Source: Phorcus lineatus (taxonomy: Eukaryota > Mollusca > Gastropoda > Trochida > Trochidae). From it: a DNA stretch of 64,000 bases. Made by a program: the position numbers and the translations under genes. Where the stretch lies: NCBI GenBank assembly GCA_921293015.1, contig OV121094.1, positions 2,036,764 through 2,100,763 on the forward strand, in the 5' to 3' direction. The notes below the pieces were generated by a model. The model was not told the origin of the DNA and did no database searches. It was given only the letters and a program-made list of their open reading frames with translations. Every line of letters starts with the position of its first letter. Within the stretch, counting starts at the first letter, position 1. Below, piece after piece: positions 45,070 to 56,713 of this stretch.

Positions 45070-45600
45070 ATGGTTTTCTGTCGACTGACACGTGACCACC
45101 ACTCGACCAATCGGAATGCCGGAAAAATAAGCTCGCATAATACTATACAATTAAATAGTGGTGATGAGGTCAATACCTGTTGTTTTTATAGACCCGAGGA
45201 AAACAATATTGAAAACAATAATGTTTTCCTCGGGTCTCTAGAAACAGGTATTGACCAAACTCACCACTCCATAATCGTTTTCATATGCCTCGTTTATAAA
45301 ATTAAAGGTAACACAAAGATACGGCCATGAACTGAAATTTAGTTCGATTGCTAACGACGACGGGCCAGTGACGTCATGATAACAATAGCATAACGTCATG
45401 ATTCGACAGTTTGACGTCAGCAGGTCGATTTTAGTCACTCAAGTCAATATCACTTTTGGTCGAATCCGGACTGAAAGTCAATAGGATTTTCTGTCGACTG
45501 ACATGTGACAATCGACCAATCGGATTGCCGGAAAATATTGATTTCTTCGGGTCTTTTAAACAGGTATTGACCTAATCACCGGTCTATAATTTTATATAAT
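45070..45600. repeat. Direct duplication containing a long hairpin
   Basis: TTTTCTGTCGACTGACACGT..CGACCAATCGGAATGCCGGAAAA at 45073-45127 recurs at 45488-45535. The hairpin has outer arms GGTCAATACCTGTT (45168-45181) and AACAGGTATTGACC (45243-45256), and inner arms AGACCCGAGGAAAACA and TGTTTTCCTCGGGTCT (45190-45237). One arm is repeated at 45550-45575. Probably a foldback element. Confidence 0.7.
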
Positions 45601-46068
45601 TACTTACCTGGGTTCAAAGACGTAGTAATTTTAAGTATTATTCAATTTTATGTTATTAAGGCAATATTCTAAGCGTGCATGTTAAATAACTTAATGTGTT
45701 TTACATTAGATGAATACTCTCAACTCTTTACACAGTCTCGAATGATAGATAACAAAAACGGTTTACATTACCTGAAGGGCGAGCTTCTATCACGCTTGCT
45801 CCGACGATAAACAGACACATGAAAAATATTTTCAATCATATTATTTACATTTATAGAAACTTTTAACCCCAAAGTTTAGAGAAGAAGAAAATGTCGTTTC
45901 GATCATTGCACACCTAGCATTTTCTATTGGGACTACATTTGTTGGGTTAATTTATCATAAGCATCTAAACATGTGTATGACAAATTAAATACATGAGATC
46001 TCATTTTACATTGAAAGTAATAATTGCAAACAGAACAGGATATTATAAGAGCAATCGTATCAACTTAC

Positions 46069-46262
46069 CTTGTTTGGAGGATGGTACCAATTGAAATGTC
46101 CACTACTGTAGATATAGTTTCTTACTCCAATTTTTATTTGTTTTATGTGTGAAACCAATCAGTCAACCATCTGCTCCGATAGTGTAAAATAAACGGAAAC
46201 AAACACATGAGATATAATGTGGCGTTCACCGGAGATTCATTATAAATCACAAACCAGGATGT
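46069..46262 (-). promoter_or_regulatory. Defensin C 5'UTR exon and decayed promoter
   Basis: Exon 1 ends at 46069 with donor GTAAGT. The TATA position reads CAAATAAAAA. CCAAT (46155-46159), CAGATG and ACATCCTGGTTTGT (46249-46262) are retained. Confidence 0.65.
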
Positions 46263-46639
46263 CTGTTGTACCCACAGGCCCTCGGATCATTAAAAACAAT
46301 TAAAAAATAAAAAAAATTGTTTTTGGAGAACACCCCCTGAATAGAATTGTTCCTCTGTTAATAGTATATGGAAAGGCCAGACACTCCATTCGCCCCCACC
46401 CGCTTTCTTGACCGAATGCTACAATAAATACGCACGCAATCAATATAAAATCTATGCAGACATGATGTCAAATGATTTGCCTTTCTACTCCAACTCACTT
46501 AAACAAATAAATCTTTGGGGTTATTTAATGAGGACGGCCGAAAGACGATTTCCACGCTCAACTTAATGCTGATGGGACAAATGGCCGCCCGTCACCTTGA
46601 CCTTACGGGGTGTGTGGCCGCAGCGAGAGAGTTCATTGG

Positions 46640-47295
46640 TTTGATGCAAAGTTCAATTGATTTATTAATTACTTTGTTCGAGGCGTTGACTATTTATAAA
46701 GGTAAGGAAAGTATATTGGATCCTCACTCGTATAGACCTATAACAATGAAACTATACACGAGTATCAAATAATAGATTAAATACGTTCGGAGAGACTAAA
46801 AATACACGTCACAGACAGGTTTTAGGTAGGGGTTTCAATATGTCATAATATCTTTCTTATGCAAATAATGATTCAGTTACTAAAATTCTCTAAAAAGAAA
46901 CTTTATGCTGTATTTGTAGATTTCTCGAAAGCATTTGAGAAAGTATTGTGAATTGGTTTGTGGCATAGCAAAATGTCGAGTAGCTGGAAGATTTTTCACT
47001 CTCATAAACACTTTGTATCATTTGAGATCTTGAATTATTATTGGAAATACAGTTTCAGATGAATTTCAGTGTTACGAATGTGTGCGGCAAGGCAAAAATC
47101 TCTCGGCTGTCTTGTTTCCCTTCTACTTTAACGATCTTGAACAAAACCTTCTTGACAGTTATTGTAATTATTTAAATATTAATCACGGTCGAACCATTTT
47201 GACACAGTATACACATTACTTTTTACACATCCATTTTCGACTACAGTGTCAGATGGTATTCATTGAACGTATTAAAATAAATTGTTTAAATTGAA
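46640..47295 (+). pseudogene. Eroded LINE reverse-transcriptase relic
   Basis: Readable pieces are AVFVDFSKAFEKVL (about 46912-46950) and MRQGKNLSAVLFPFYFNDLE (47082 on), equivalent to RQGENLSPLLFSFFINDLE of the 27-28 kb element. The catalytic YADD block is not preserved. It aligns with 19500-20065. Confidence 0.65.
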
Positions 47296-48816
47296 TAAGG
47301 CCGATTAGTTAAATGTATCAGAATTAGTAGGAAAATATGGGACTTCTTTAAAAGTAAAAGGGCATCAGTAGATTAAAGTAATTAAGCCATTGATTTTAGG
47401 AATAATTTATACATTTTATTTATCTAAAGTATTTTCTAAAATGACATGAAGGTTTGTCTAAAAAGGCAGGACATTTTGGAAGTCTTTGTACATATATCAC
47501 TCCACATATATTGTCACTGAAAAAGATGAAAGATAGGTTGAAAACTGACATTATGATTTCTTGAATTCCTGACTTCAGTACTTGTGATATTAGAAACTAT
47601 TCAAATTATTCTATCTTCAAGACGTACACACATATCACCCATCTTATATCAGTATCCACCTTATGTCTACATGAATTGCCAGTCAAAATGTCCATACAAT
47701 CCACATCAACTTGAAAAACTGTTCGAATGCATATCATGTATTGTATTACCCTCCTTCACTCTAAATTAGAATAGAAAGTATAATACGGGGAATTATCACC
47801 AGAAATATCTTAACTGATATAAACCATCCCCGTTGGTGTTTATTTATTGGTGTCATAAATACCAAATTATGTAACCAAACATTTTAATGAACATTTCTCA
47901 TGCTCATGATTGTATTTCCCTATTCGTTATGACTCATGTAAGGGTTATTATTTCCAAACGTTTATAATCAAAACAATTAAAATTATTCCGTATTAAATTC
48001 AATTTTTGATTTAAAGATTATTATTTTTTAAACAGTTTTGCTGGAAAAATATTCTGAACAACAGACGAATGTATATAAATATATTACTTTTCTTCCGATC
48101 AGTGTCTTTGAAATGTCAAGTAAATATGTGTATTAGTATCTTCATTGTAATGTTTGTTATTCACATTGTTTATAAACATGCATGGCTGACTACTTTATTC
48201 TTCCTTATATGGGTTTAATAGTTTTGCGATCTTTGAGTTTATAGTCCTGAAATGTCGGGTTAAAATTATTCATAAAGATTGTTTTTATGCACAATCGGCA
48301 ACGTGATTAATACAAATGCACTCATGTCTACGCGGACACAATTCGAATGCAAAATTTCCGTCAAATATCTTTGAATTTACCACGAATATAACTATCAAAA
48401 ACAAAGATTGGTAGCTATCCCTAGTTGCATTTCCCTTAATATTGTCATTTCTATTATCCCTCGGCAAGTTTTCATGTCTGATTTTCTTTTAATTCATGCT
48501 TATATACTCGTGTCTAGCCAAAGGAAATTCTAAATAAATGCAGCCATTACGCGAACCAGGAAGAAGGAAGCGGTCTTATAGCCTCGGTTTGGACTTGAGG
48601 TCATGGGTAGTATGCATGCATAAATATTGAGAATCCTCTATTGTCGCTTTGGTGACATCATCAGCTCTAAGCTTATCACTTGTCTTTTGAGATAGAAAAA
48701 CATCATATCGCCATTGTAGTTGTGCCACTCGTGATATAAATATTTTTCAACCTCAATTACAATTTTCGAGTGTCAACCAAAGATAATATTGCCACGTGTA
48801 AAAGGGATACAAACAA
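47296..48816. other. AT-rich intergenic DNA
   Basis: No supported gene, RNA or element. Confidence 0.5.
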
Positions 48817-49314
48817 TCAAGGGGAAGAGGGGAAGTTATTTGTTTCCAGTTGCTCTGATGATACTAAGTCTATGTAGCACAGATTTCTAATATTTTGCGT
48901 TATTTCGTTCCTTAAATGATGACAATAAAGTTCTAAAATGTCAATTGAATTGATTTTAGGCAGATTCATTTCAATTAAATTAGACCAAGATGTTGGTTTC
49001 TTATAGTAACGTCTAAGGACGGGTAGCTTTTGCGCTTGGATAATTTCTTTTATCTTGGGAACATTGAAGCCTCCATCATCTGTATAGCAGATAACTTGGC
49101 CACTTTTTATTCTATCAGGTTTATTTTTCCAAATGAATTTGAAACATTTGCTTTGGAAATCTTTAATGACATTTTCAGGTGGGTTTGTGATTGTTGAAAA
49201 AAGATGGTTAAGTTTCGGAAGAATAAGCAATTTTAATACAGTGTTTCTTCCAAGCGGAGTGAGTTTTCTGGCAGACCACAGGTTCATTTTAACAGTTTTA
49301 TCACGACACGACAA
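48817..49314 (-). pseudogene. L1/Tx1-like LINE ORF2 C-terminal fragment
   Basis: The 165-residue frame contains NLWSARKLTPLGRNTVLKLL, NPPENVIKDFQSKCFKFIWK, NKPDRIKSGQVICYTDDGGF and NVPKIKEIIQAQKL. These are the region after the RT in L1/Tx1-type elements. The RT itself is absent. Its 5' edge abuts a defensin intron relic at about 49318. Confidence 0.8.
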
Positions 49315-49317
49315 AGC

Positions 49318-49560
49318 ATACCATGCTTAAATTGTTTATTCATATTGACCTTACTCGCGCATACGGTAAAACTGGTAATATGTTATTCTAATTAAAATCT
49401 ACCGTGTTAAGAGAATAAAACAGTTAAAGAAATTAACACTACCGGGACTGGAACTGGTTCTTTCAAGGGTTACCCCTTCACAAGGGTCTGATAGCAGCCT
49501 AATCCATGTTCTAAGTCATATCAAATATTAAAGGCACTAGTGCACGCTTTTACGGTTTAA
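49318..49560 (-). pseudogene. Relic of a sixth defensin copy (intron 3 fragment)
   Basis: CATGCTTAAATTGTTTATTC, GACCTTACTCGCGCATACGG and the block GGAACTGGTTCTTTCAAGGG align with intron 3 of copy A (23000-23220) and copy C (42410-42610). No exon is left; the LINE fragment begins where exon-ward sequence should continue. Confidence 0.5.
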
Positions 49561-51480
49561 ACTGGCTATTTTAAGGCTTACAAGGACTTATGCATTCACT
49601 TAAACTTTCTATCGATGCAATGAAATACTGAACATTCTTTACAATTGACCTGCAATCAACAGTGAAAACGTTAAGACAGCCTCTGTCGGGTTGGACATAT
49701 AAAAATCTATTGTTAGCTATGCACAAAACAGATCAATTATTGACACTTGGAAATGGCTTAACTAGTATTGTGTGCAGGTATTGAATTTATCTTAACTGAG
49801 AACAAATCATCCACCTCGTCACAATATGAAACCTGAAAACGGGATATTTAATCTACGGCAGTTATCAATCATGAAACATGTTTTATGAAACCAATGTTGT
49901 AAATTAACCGATTAAATAACACAGTATTAGCATTGTTATTAAATTGACCATAGCGGCTGCCGTTTCCGCTTTTCTGGTTATGAGCAAAATTTTAATATTT
50001 CCCATATCGAAGTTCATGCGGATTTAAAGTAACGTTACATTAAATACTTCCGGCCTTTAAAAATCCACTTTACTACCTTAATAGATTACTTGAATGAGGA
50101 TAGTGATTAATATCGAGAGATATGCAGTATGTGTGCATTCGTTGTGTTTACGAAATATTGGCGTGCACGAGTGCGTTTAGCGATGGAGTGATGTTACCAT
50201 GGTCGAAAACATACTTTTTGATAGCTTGTATGAGGTCATTGGTACTGGTTTATGGTGTAACAGTACCAGTTTTCTGAGACCATACTTTAACCGTTGAATC
50301 AAATTATACACCGTAGCAGTCTCAGAACCTAATAAGTTGTACTTAATAGCTAGTTGTAGAAAATATGAAACCGGCAATGGTCAGTTTGGGAGATTAACCC
50401 GGACATGTAGGCTGGGTAATGAAGAACACCTATCAACTGTCGTTCCTTGAAAATGCTTTTATAACTTTTGCCTTGTGAAATCAACTCCTCACGTAGTTTG
50501 ATCAATCTCTCTGAAACTTTTCAAATGCTATGGATATATATCAGTGATGCCCATCTCCTATTTTGGGCATAATGCATTCAATATTTTTGGAACTATGACA
50601 TAGAGAGCGATCAACATTTCGACTCCAAACTGACAGTATCTGTCTTTCGAAATCAACTTCCGCCATATGTTTGATCATTCTTTCTTAAATTTAACACATG
50701 CTTTGAGATAATTTTAAATCATTCCCCTTCTATAAAGTCATGTCAAACAGCGATGAAAAGAGAAAGATGAAAGAACATTATTTCATTAAACTTTTCAAGC
50801 CACAATTAAATGCAATTAATGTCACCTAACTATATCCATAACTAAAAACTGCTGTTAGTATCATATATGTGATTGATGTAAAGTAATGACTTCACCAACC
50901 TGTGGGTACGCATCGATTGTCATGAGTTATGCGCCCCTTGTTCTGTGACGTCATAGCATGGCAGGTCAAAAAGACCCCATGATGATCACTGAATAGTGTG
51001 AAACCGGTCGGGGATTCAAATCATTTCCAGACTTTTGTTTTTTTTATCTATTTATTACTTGAACTATGAACAAGTTTTTTGTATATATGTCAAAAGCATG
51101 TGTTAAATTGAAGAAAGAATGATCAAATACATTGCAGAAGTTGATTTCCAAAGACAAGTGTATCGGTCTTTTCAAGTATGTTTGACAAATGGTCGATAGA
51201 CAGGTCGAAATGAATTCATCGTACTGTGTAAAGAAGATTGATCCAGTCAGAACCATCCGATGTTGACTCTTTCTCACATATAACTTTCCTTCACGTGAGA
51301 AACCTATTGTATATTACTTATTCTCCTCTTTTGAAATATATATAAACATATGATATGGATATATCAGTGTACGCAGTTCTCCTACTTGGCATAATTCAAT
51401 TAATATTCATGACTAATGGCTCTTTAAGGACCAAGATGTTTAGGAACTCCTATACCTTTTGATAACTGTTATGTATATTA
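49561..51480. other. Intergenic DNA with defensin-flank similarity
   Basis: No gene is supported. The part 50530-50720 resembles 20075-20230, and 51480-51690 resembles the flank of copy A on both sides of its MITE. Confidence 0.5.
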
Positions 51481-51764
51481 CTTATGATTTAATGTTCTTT
51501 AAGTTTAAAGGTCAAGGTAAATTTCACGCCTCAAACGAATTTCCTGATTACAATGGCACTGCTTACATTACCCATTCACTTTAAATTATTTTCTTGAAGT
51601 TAAAGTGTCTGGCTTCGAAAATCTAGAACCAGGTTTTCAACACAATTATTACAAACCATTGAGAACAATTAATCTGTTACTATAATGATGTTCACAGTTT
51701 CCTATCTTAACCACTTTGATGGAAAGTTAAGATTATTGAAAAGAAACGACTTTTGTTTATTTGC

Positions 51765-51812
51765 TATTTTATTTATATATACCCGGGTATTCAGCGAGTT
51801 TTGTCTTGTCAT
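51765..51812 (-). terminator. Defensin D 3'UTR exon and polyadenylation signal
   Basis: Acceptor TATTTCAG, exon start ATGACAAGACAAAACTCGC at 51812, palindrome ATACCCGGGTAT (51779-51790) and AATAAA (51768-51773). Confidence 0.75.
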
Positions 51813-52221
51813 CTGAAATATACAAATAAAACAAATATTATGATTAATCTCATAGATTATCGAAAATCCAATAAGACAAAGCTTGATCATTTTTCATAGA
51901 ACGATAGAACGACTTTGGCTTAAAAGTCTATTTAGGCTGAAGTATTCCTGAAACCGCGAGACAAAATGTCCTTCCATGTAGACTGCACATTTCGAACGTA
52001 AGAAATCATTCACTTCTTCGAAAAGTGCTTCAATAATGGTTAGTGTTCACATTAACTGCTTTTTAAAAATAAAAAGTGAACATGTCATGTTGGCACAACA
52101 AATCATAATGATTTTTATCACCCCATGCTGTACCTGTCTCTTAATATTGACCTTACTCTCTGAGGGAGACGTTGTATGCTGGTTTGACATGTGGTTTAAG
52201 TACATTTATACTGACCTTGTA

Positions 52222-55096
52222 CTAGCCATTGATGCACACGCAGATGTTTTGGCTGTTACAGTAGCCGCCGCCCTTCCTCAGCAGGTAGCAATGAACAGAA
52301 CACGCCCGGAAACTGCCGAGAATGTCACATGTAAACCTCTTACGAATTTCCATTTCTGAAATTGTAAAAGTTGTAACTGTAAGAAATCATTTACCGAAAA
52401 AATCGGAAACTCCAAAGTTATGCCAGGGGCTGAAAATCGTAATTCTCTGTTCTAGAGATTGAAAATTGTTCAAATATTTAGGCCCAGGGTGAAATTCGAA
52501 AAAAGAAAAATAGTTTTTGATTAAATCATGAACATCTACTTAAACACAAACCAAAAACATTGCCATGTGTCAGTAACGATGACAAAGCATGCATGGTTGT
52601 CATTTACAGTTATCCCCAAACTGTTAACAAATCAATCTTCAATCCGGATTCCTAATGGACTTTAGAAGAGTGAGTGAGTGAGTGAGTGAGTTGGGGTTTA
52701 ACGCGCTTTGAACAATATTTCAGTTATTAAACACGTGGATGACAAGCATCCAAAAGAGAGTGGACAGATCAAGGAGAAAGGGATCGAAAGGATGAGGGTA
52801 AAGACGGAAAGAAAGGCATAGTGAGGGATAGACAACAGGTTTTAGATGGACGCAAATTTAGTCTGGCTTCTACCCGTCGACCTGTCCAGCTTGGGAGTCC
52901 CTACCAGGAGAATGTAAACTCCAGCTGGCATAGCTCTCGGGGTCACTGAAGCACGCAAACCACCACACCACGATAAGGTATTGAGTCAAAGTTTAGAGAA
53001 TCAAAGGATCAAAATTACTAATGTAAACAATAATCGTTTATCAATGAGTATAAGATGAGATATTGATAAGAAAAGACATTCAAAATCAATAGAAATTGAA
53101 TATATGAATTAAATTTAAATAGATTTCTCAAAAGAAACGTCTACAGAATTAAAGCATAATGTAATTAATAATGGAATGGAAACCGTCCTTAATTCTTACA
53201 AGCCACTCTTTGTTAATTGTGGCATTATTTCATAATTACTTGAAAGGGAAAATTAAAGTGACGATTCAAAGTTTTGTTGAAAATAAAAATGTCAAAAATT
53301 GATTTCAATCTTGTGACAAGGACAACGTGTCTTTTCTTAGGTTATAAATGTCTTTGGTAATTTTTGATTACCTGTTTTTCTTTAGGTTTATTATTGACAA
53401 TTTGTTTAATTCACATATTCTAAGAAAAATCATTGAATGCAGCTAACTGACTGAGGTGCGGACGGTAAATCGATTCAAATATTTTGAAAATCTGCATTAT
53501 GAAAGAATAATTTGAAGAAAACATCAAAGGAAACTGTCAAGAATTTTTAGTTTTTTTGGGGGTGGGCATTAGTTTCTTAAAGTGAAAAATTGTATGTAAA
53601 TTATTCGAAAATAACGGTTGTTGTTGCCTACATTAAATTGCCTGAAGTTCGGACAGTTCTGACCTAACATCTTTTCGCACCAGTCCCAATTGTGGTGTAA
53701 CGATTCATCGATAGTATCGATGTTTGCATCGTCTACTACGCGATACGAGTGCATCGATTCAAAACACCTTAATACAATATATCAGGATATTTATATCGTG
53801 TATCGCCTTAAGATACAATATAGCCCGATACTGTTCAAACAAATAACTATATAAATATAAAACAGTTTTCATTCTATTTCGGAGATTACAGTGATTAGAC
53901 AAACATAAAATATATGATATTTCTGATATTTTATTTGCAATTTCACAGTCTCTCTCATTTTGTGATTTTCCTTCTTTTAATGTTTATGGCAGTTATATAG
54001 TTAAGAAATAACATTATTTTTCTATGTCCTTTGTATTCATCTTTCATACACTGTAGACAATCGGGATATGTATTGTATCGCAACCACTGTATCGTGATGA
54101 TAATCGTCTCGCAGGTTAATTGGCAATACTTCCACAACATATTGTCTCGCCTAATAAAACTGGAATCGGGATACATTGTCTCGCCACTATAGCCACGATG
54201 CACCGGTCTCAGCCCCAAGCTTAAGCTATTTATCAAAATGATGTAAGACATTCCAAACCACGCATTGAGTAGTTCATGTACAATAATACTTGTACATCAA
54301 GCTTTTTCGGAAACAATTAATCTCCTCCTTGGCCTAGGAAAACTAGGGGCAATACGAGAAAAAGTGGGCCAGAACGATACTAAGCATTCGCTGTTGCTAT
54401 CGCTTCAAAACTTTCATCAGTTATATTAGTTTATCAATCTCATTAATAAGTCTGATTTTACGATGGCGCAGGTAAGATACACCTACATTAATATAAAATA
54501 TAATTGTTTATGATTTCCATTTTAATGTCCGAACAAATACATATTTGCGTGTATTTTACCTTGATTCAAAGACATGGTATTTTCAAGTATTAGTTTATTT
54601 AATGTATTTAACAGGGGCGTAGGAGCGAAAGTGGGGGGGGGGGGGGGGGGGGGGCTTGAATTGAAATTTTGTAACCAAAAAAAAAAAAAAAAAGGAAACT
54701 TGCTGGCTGCTAATCCCATCTTATCATCAATTAGGACATAATACTGAAGTCAGTTTAATTCCTTTTTTTGATTATCCATTACTAGCATCAGTACAGATAT
54801 CCCAGCACTTGCTGCATGTAGGGTGTAAGGGTGAACATACACGTAACAGTGACTTCATCATACATTGTTCTCGTCTATCACGAAAAAAAGTCCCCCCTGT
54901 TCCTACGCCCCTGTTTAAGGCAATATTCTGATTGTGCATGTTAAATAACGTAATGTGTTTACATTAGATGAATACTCTCAACTCATTACACAGTCTCGAA
55001 AGACAGAGAACAAAAACGGTTTACATTACCTGAAGAGCGAGCTTCTATCACGCTGGCTCCGACGATAAGCAGACACACGATCAAAAGCAGTTTCAT
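52222..55096 (-). CDS. Defensin D: secreted six-cysteine antimicrobial peptide precursor, intact
   Basis: Exon 2 (55030-55096) encodes the signal peptide MKLLLIVCLLIVGASVIEA then RSS, starting right after a CCAAG acceptor and ending at GTAATG. Exon 3 (52222-52355), after AATTTCAG, gives MEIRKR and the mature chain FTCDILGSFRACSVHC, RKGGGYCNSQNICVC, ING. The precursor is 66 residues and the mature peptide 37. All six cysteines, the GGGYC core and the KR site are in place. The 2.67-kb intron carries a GAGT-type repeat, a probable hAT-like insertion and a hAT MITE. Expression is predicted from an intact TATA promoter and an intact poly(A) exon. It differs from copy E mainly between cysteines 1 and 4. 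Confidence 0.9.
52671..52985. repeat. GAGT-headed dispersed repeat in defensin D intron 2
   Basis: (GAGT)n at 52671-52690 is followed by TTGGGGTTTAACGCGCTTTG and a body ending GCACGCAAACCACCACACCA. GAGTGAGT plus TTTAACG(CC)GC is a common head or tail of mollusc SINE-like repeats. A related tail occurs at 58010-58078. Confidence 0.7.
53440..54300. mobile_element. Probable decayed DNA-transposon insertion in defensin D intron 2
   Basis: Copies A and C have continuous intron sequence here, while copy D has about 850 bp extra. It is rich in ATCGAT motifs (TAACGATTCATCGATAGTAT, GCATCGATTCAAAACACC, ATCGTGTATCGCC). The ends are not clear, so the family (hAT-like?) is only a guess. Confidence 0.4.
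54612..54913. mobile_element. hAT-type MITE with 5-bp target duplication
   Basis: TIRs are CAGGGGCGTAGGAGC and GTTCCTACGCCCCTG (inverted). TTTAA is duplicated on both sides (54607-54611 and 54914-54918). It contains a poly-G run and a poly-A run. The matching position in copy C (about 45655) is an empty site. Confidence 0.85.
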
Positions 55097-55386
55097 CTTG
55101 GAAATATTTAATATCATATTATTTTCATTTGTCGAAACCTTTAAGTCCAAAGTTTAGAGATGAAGAAAATATCGTTCTGATATTTGCACACTTAGTTCTA
55201 ATTGGGACTACATATTTTTTTGGAATTGTTAATTGTTAGAGCTTTATCATAAGCATTTATTCACGTCTTCTTAATGATTATATCATCAGATTTATATGCA
55301 AAATAAACATATCAGATAACATTTTACATTGAAAGTAATAATTGCGAAAGTAACAGGATATTATAAAAGCAATCGTATAATCCTAC

Positions 55387-55576
55387 CTTGAAGGTTAGAG
55401 GACAGAACCAATTTAGATGTCCTATACCAAAGATAGAGTTTCTTACACTGAGATTTATATGTTTTACGTGTGAAGCCAATCAGTTCAACATCTGCTCCGA
55501 TTGTGTGAAACAAAAGGAAACTAACACATGAGATATTATTGTCGCGTTTGCGAGAGATTCATAAACCAGGATGTCA
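55387..55576 (-). promoter_or_regulatory. Defensin D 5'UTR exon 1 and promoter
   Basis: Exon 1 ends at 55387 (TTCAAG, donor GTAGGA). TATAAAT is at 55453-55460, CCAAT at 55476-55480, a CAGATG E-box at 55489-55494 and ACATCCTGGTTTAT near 55562-55576. Confidence 0.75.
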
Positions 55577-56045
55577 GTTGCACTTGTCACCGATACGGGT
55601 GTCGAAACATGTTCATTCCGTTTCGGTAATGCAACGTTGCAATTTTGTTGCTTTGAAATCAGAGAGCTCGAAATACAGACAGACATTTTTATTCAGTAAC
55701 AAAATATACATACATAAACTCTTTGCGCATAATTATCTATTTTCATTTAGATTTGTTTTTCTTTTCAACATAGTATAGGTATAGACAGACATCCTTCATA
55801 ATATAAACATTATTACTCTTATTATTGATGTTGTTCTCCAGCTCCGTCAAGAATCTTTAAATGCCAAATACTATAACTTTCCAGTCACGTCCATCAAACA
55901 AATAACTAGCTACCACGAGCAATACAATCGTAAAATCGTCTATTTCTCATTCATGTATCTAATTCTTCAAGAAAATTAATTTACATATTAATTTACATAT
56001 GTTTCGATTTACTCTTCAGGGAGAATGACTACATTGTCTATGACG

Positions 56046-56047
<2 letters not shown>

Positions 56048-56103
<56 letters not shown>
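56048..56103. repeat. (TA)n microsatellite
   Basis: About 28 TA units directly border the MITE that starts at 56104. Confidence 0.95.
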
Positions 56104-56106
<3 letters not shown>

Positions 56107-56654
56107 AGACTCGAATCCATGGCAGGCCTCAAATCTGTGGCGTATTTCCAAATCTATGGCAGATTTTCAAATGCCTGACATTTGTACCTTTTTTGTATTT
56201 TTCTGCAATGATTAACCAAACCTTACGCTAGACAAACTTACCCTAAAATTCGTCGACAGGAATCCAAGGGTTACAAAAGATAGTCTTTCAATATCTTAGG
56301 GCTAAAGAAGACAGACTCCCCGAGGGCTAAAAAAATCCTGCAAAATAAACACAATTGATGTGGCATGAAGCCGCAAATGTCTTATTTACATGTAAGGTAT
56401 TGTTTAATGTATCTTCGTAATTGGGATATGGACTCTTATCATTTCGACATTATCCGTTTGCAATATCTCTCTGTGACTTCCCTAATTATTACGCTAGCGA
56501 CGCGATTGAGTCTTACGAGGGGAACAGTTAGGTATTATGACGTCATCGCATAATGACGTCACTTAGCATGACGTCATTAAACAGTCTAACAATCAAACAA
56601 GCCACAGATAAGGAAACCCGCCATAGATTAGAGACCCGCCACAGATCTGAGTCC

Positions 56655-56657
<3 letters not shown>
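56104..56657. mobile_element. MITE bounded by TA microsatellites
   Basis: The left end GTAAGACTCGAATCCATGGC and the right end inverted, GTAGGACTCAGATCTGTGGC, form imperfect TIRs. Subterminal AATCT(G/A)TGGC motifs repeat two to three times at each side. Both ends touch (TA)n runs, fitting a TA-targeting element that inserted into a TA repeat. Confidence 0.7.
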
Positions 56658-56707
<50 letters not shown>

Positions 56708-56713
56708 GTGTGT
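56658..56713. repeat. (TA)n(TG)n microsatellite
   Basis: About 16 TA units are followed by TGTATG and a (TG)n run. Confidence 0.95.

Larger units (their letters stand above)
42720..45820 (-). pseudogene. Defensin C: copy with truncated signal peptide and lost acceptor
   Basis: Exon 3 (42720-42853) is intact: acceptor TTTCAG, VEIRKR, FTCDILGSSVACSLHC, RKGGGYCNSQNICVC, ING, stop TAA. Exon 2 (about 45772-45820) has lost about 20 bp spanning the acceptor AG and the normal ATG. By chance an in-frame ATG remains, so MCLFIVGASVIEARPS could be read, but the hydrophobic core is short and no splice acceptor is visible. The 5'UTR exon ends at 46069 and the TATA box is changed to AATAAAA. Intron 2 holds Tc1 element B and intron 3 holds a hAT element. 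Probably dead or dying; retention of all six cysteines suggests recent loss. Confidence 0.8.

Noticed and set aside
46515-46772. 85-codon plus-strand ORF
   Set aside because: No homologous frame in the matching region at 19.5 kb; part of the eroded LINE relic.
54522-54719. Proline-stretch ORF
   Set aside because: It is the translation of poly-G and poly-A runs in the hAT MITE.
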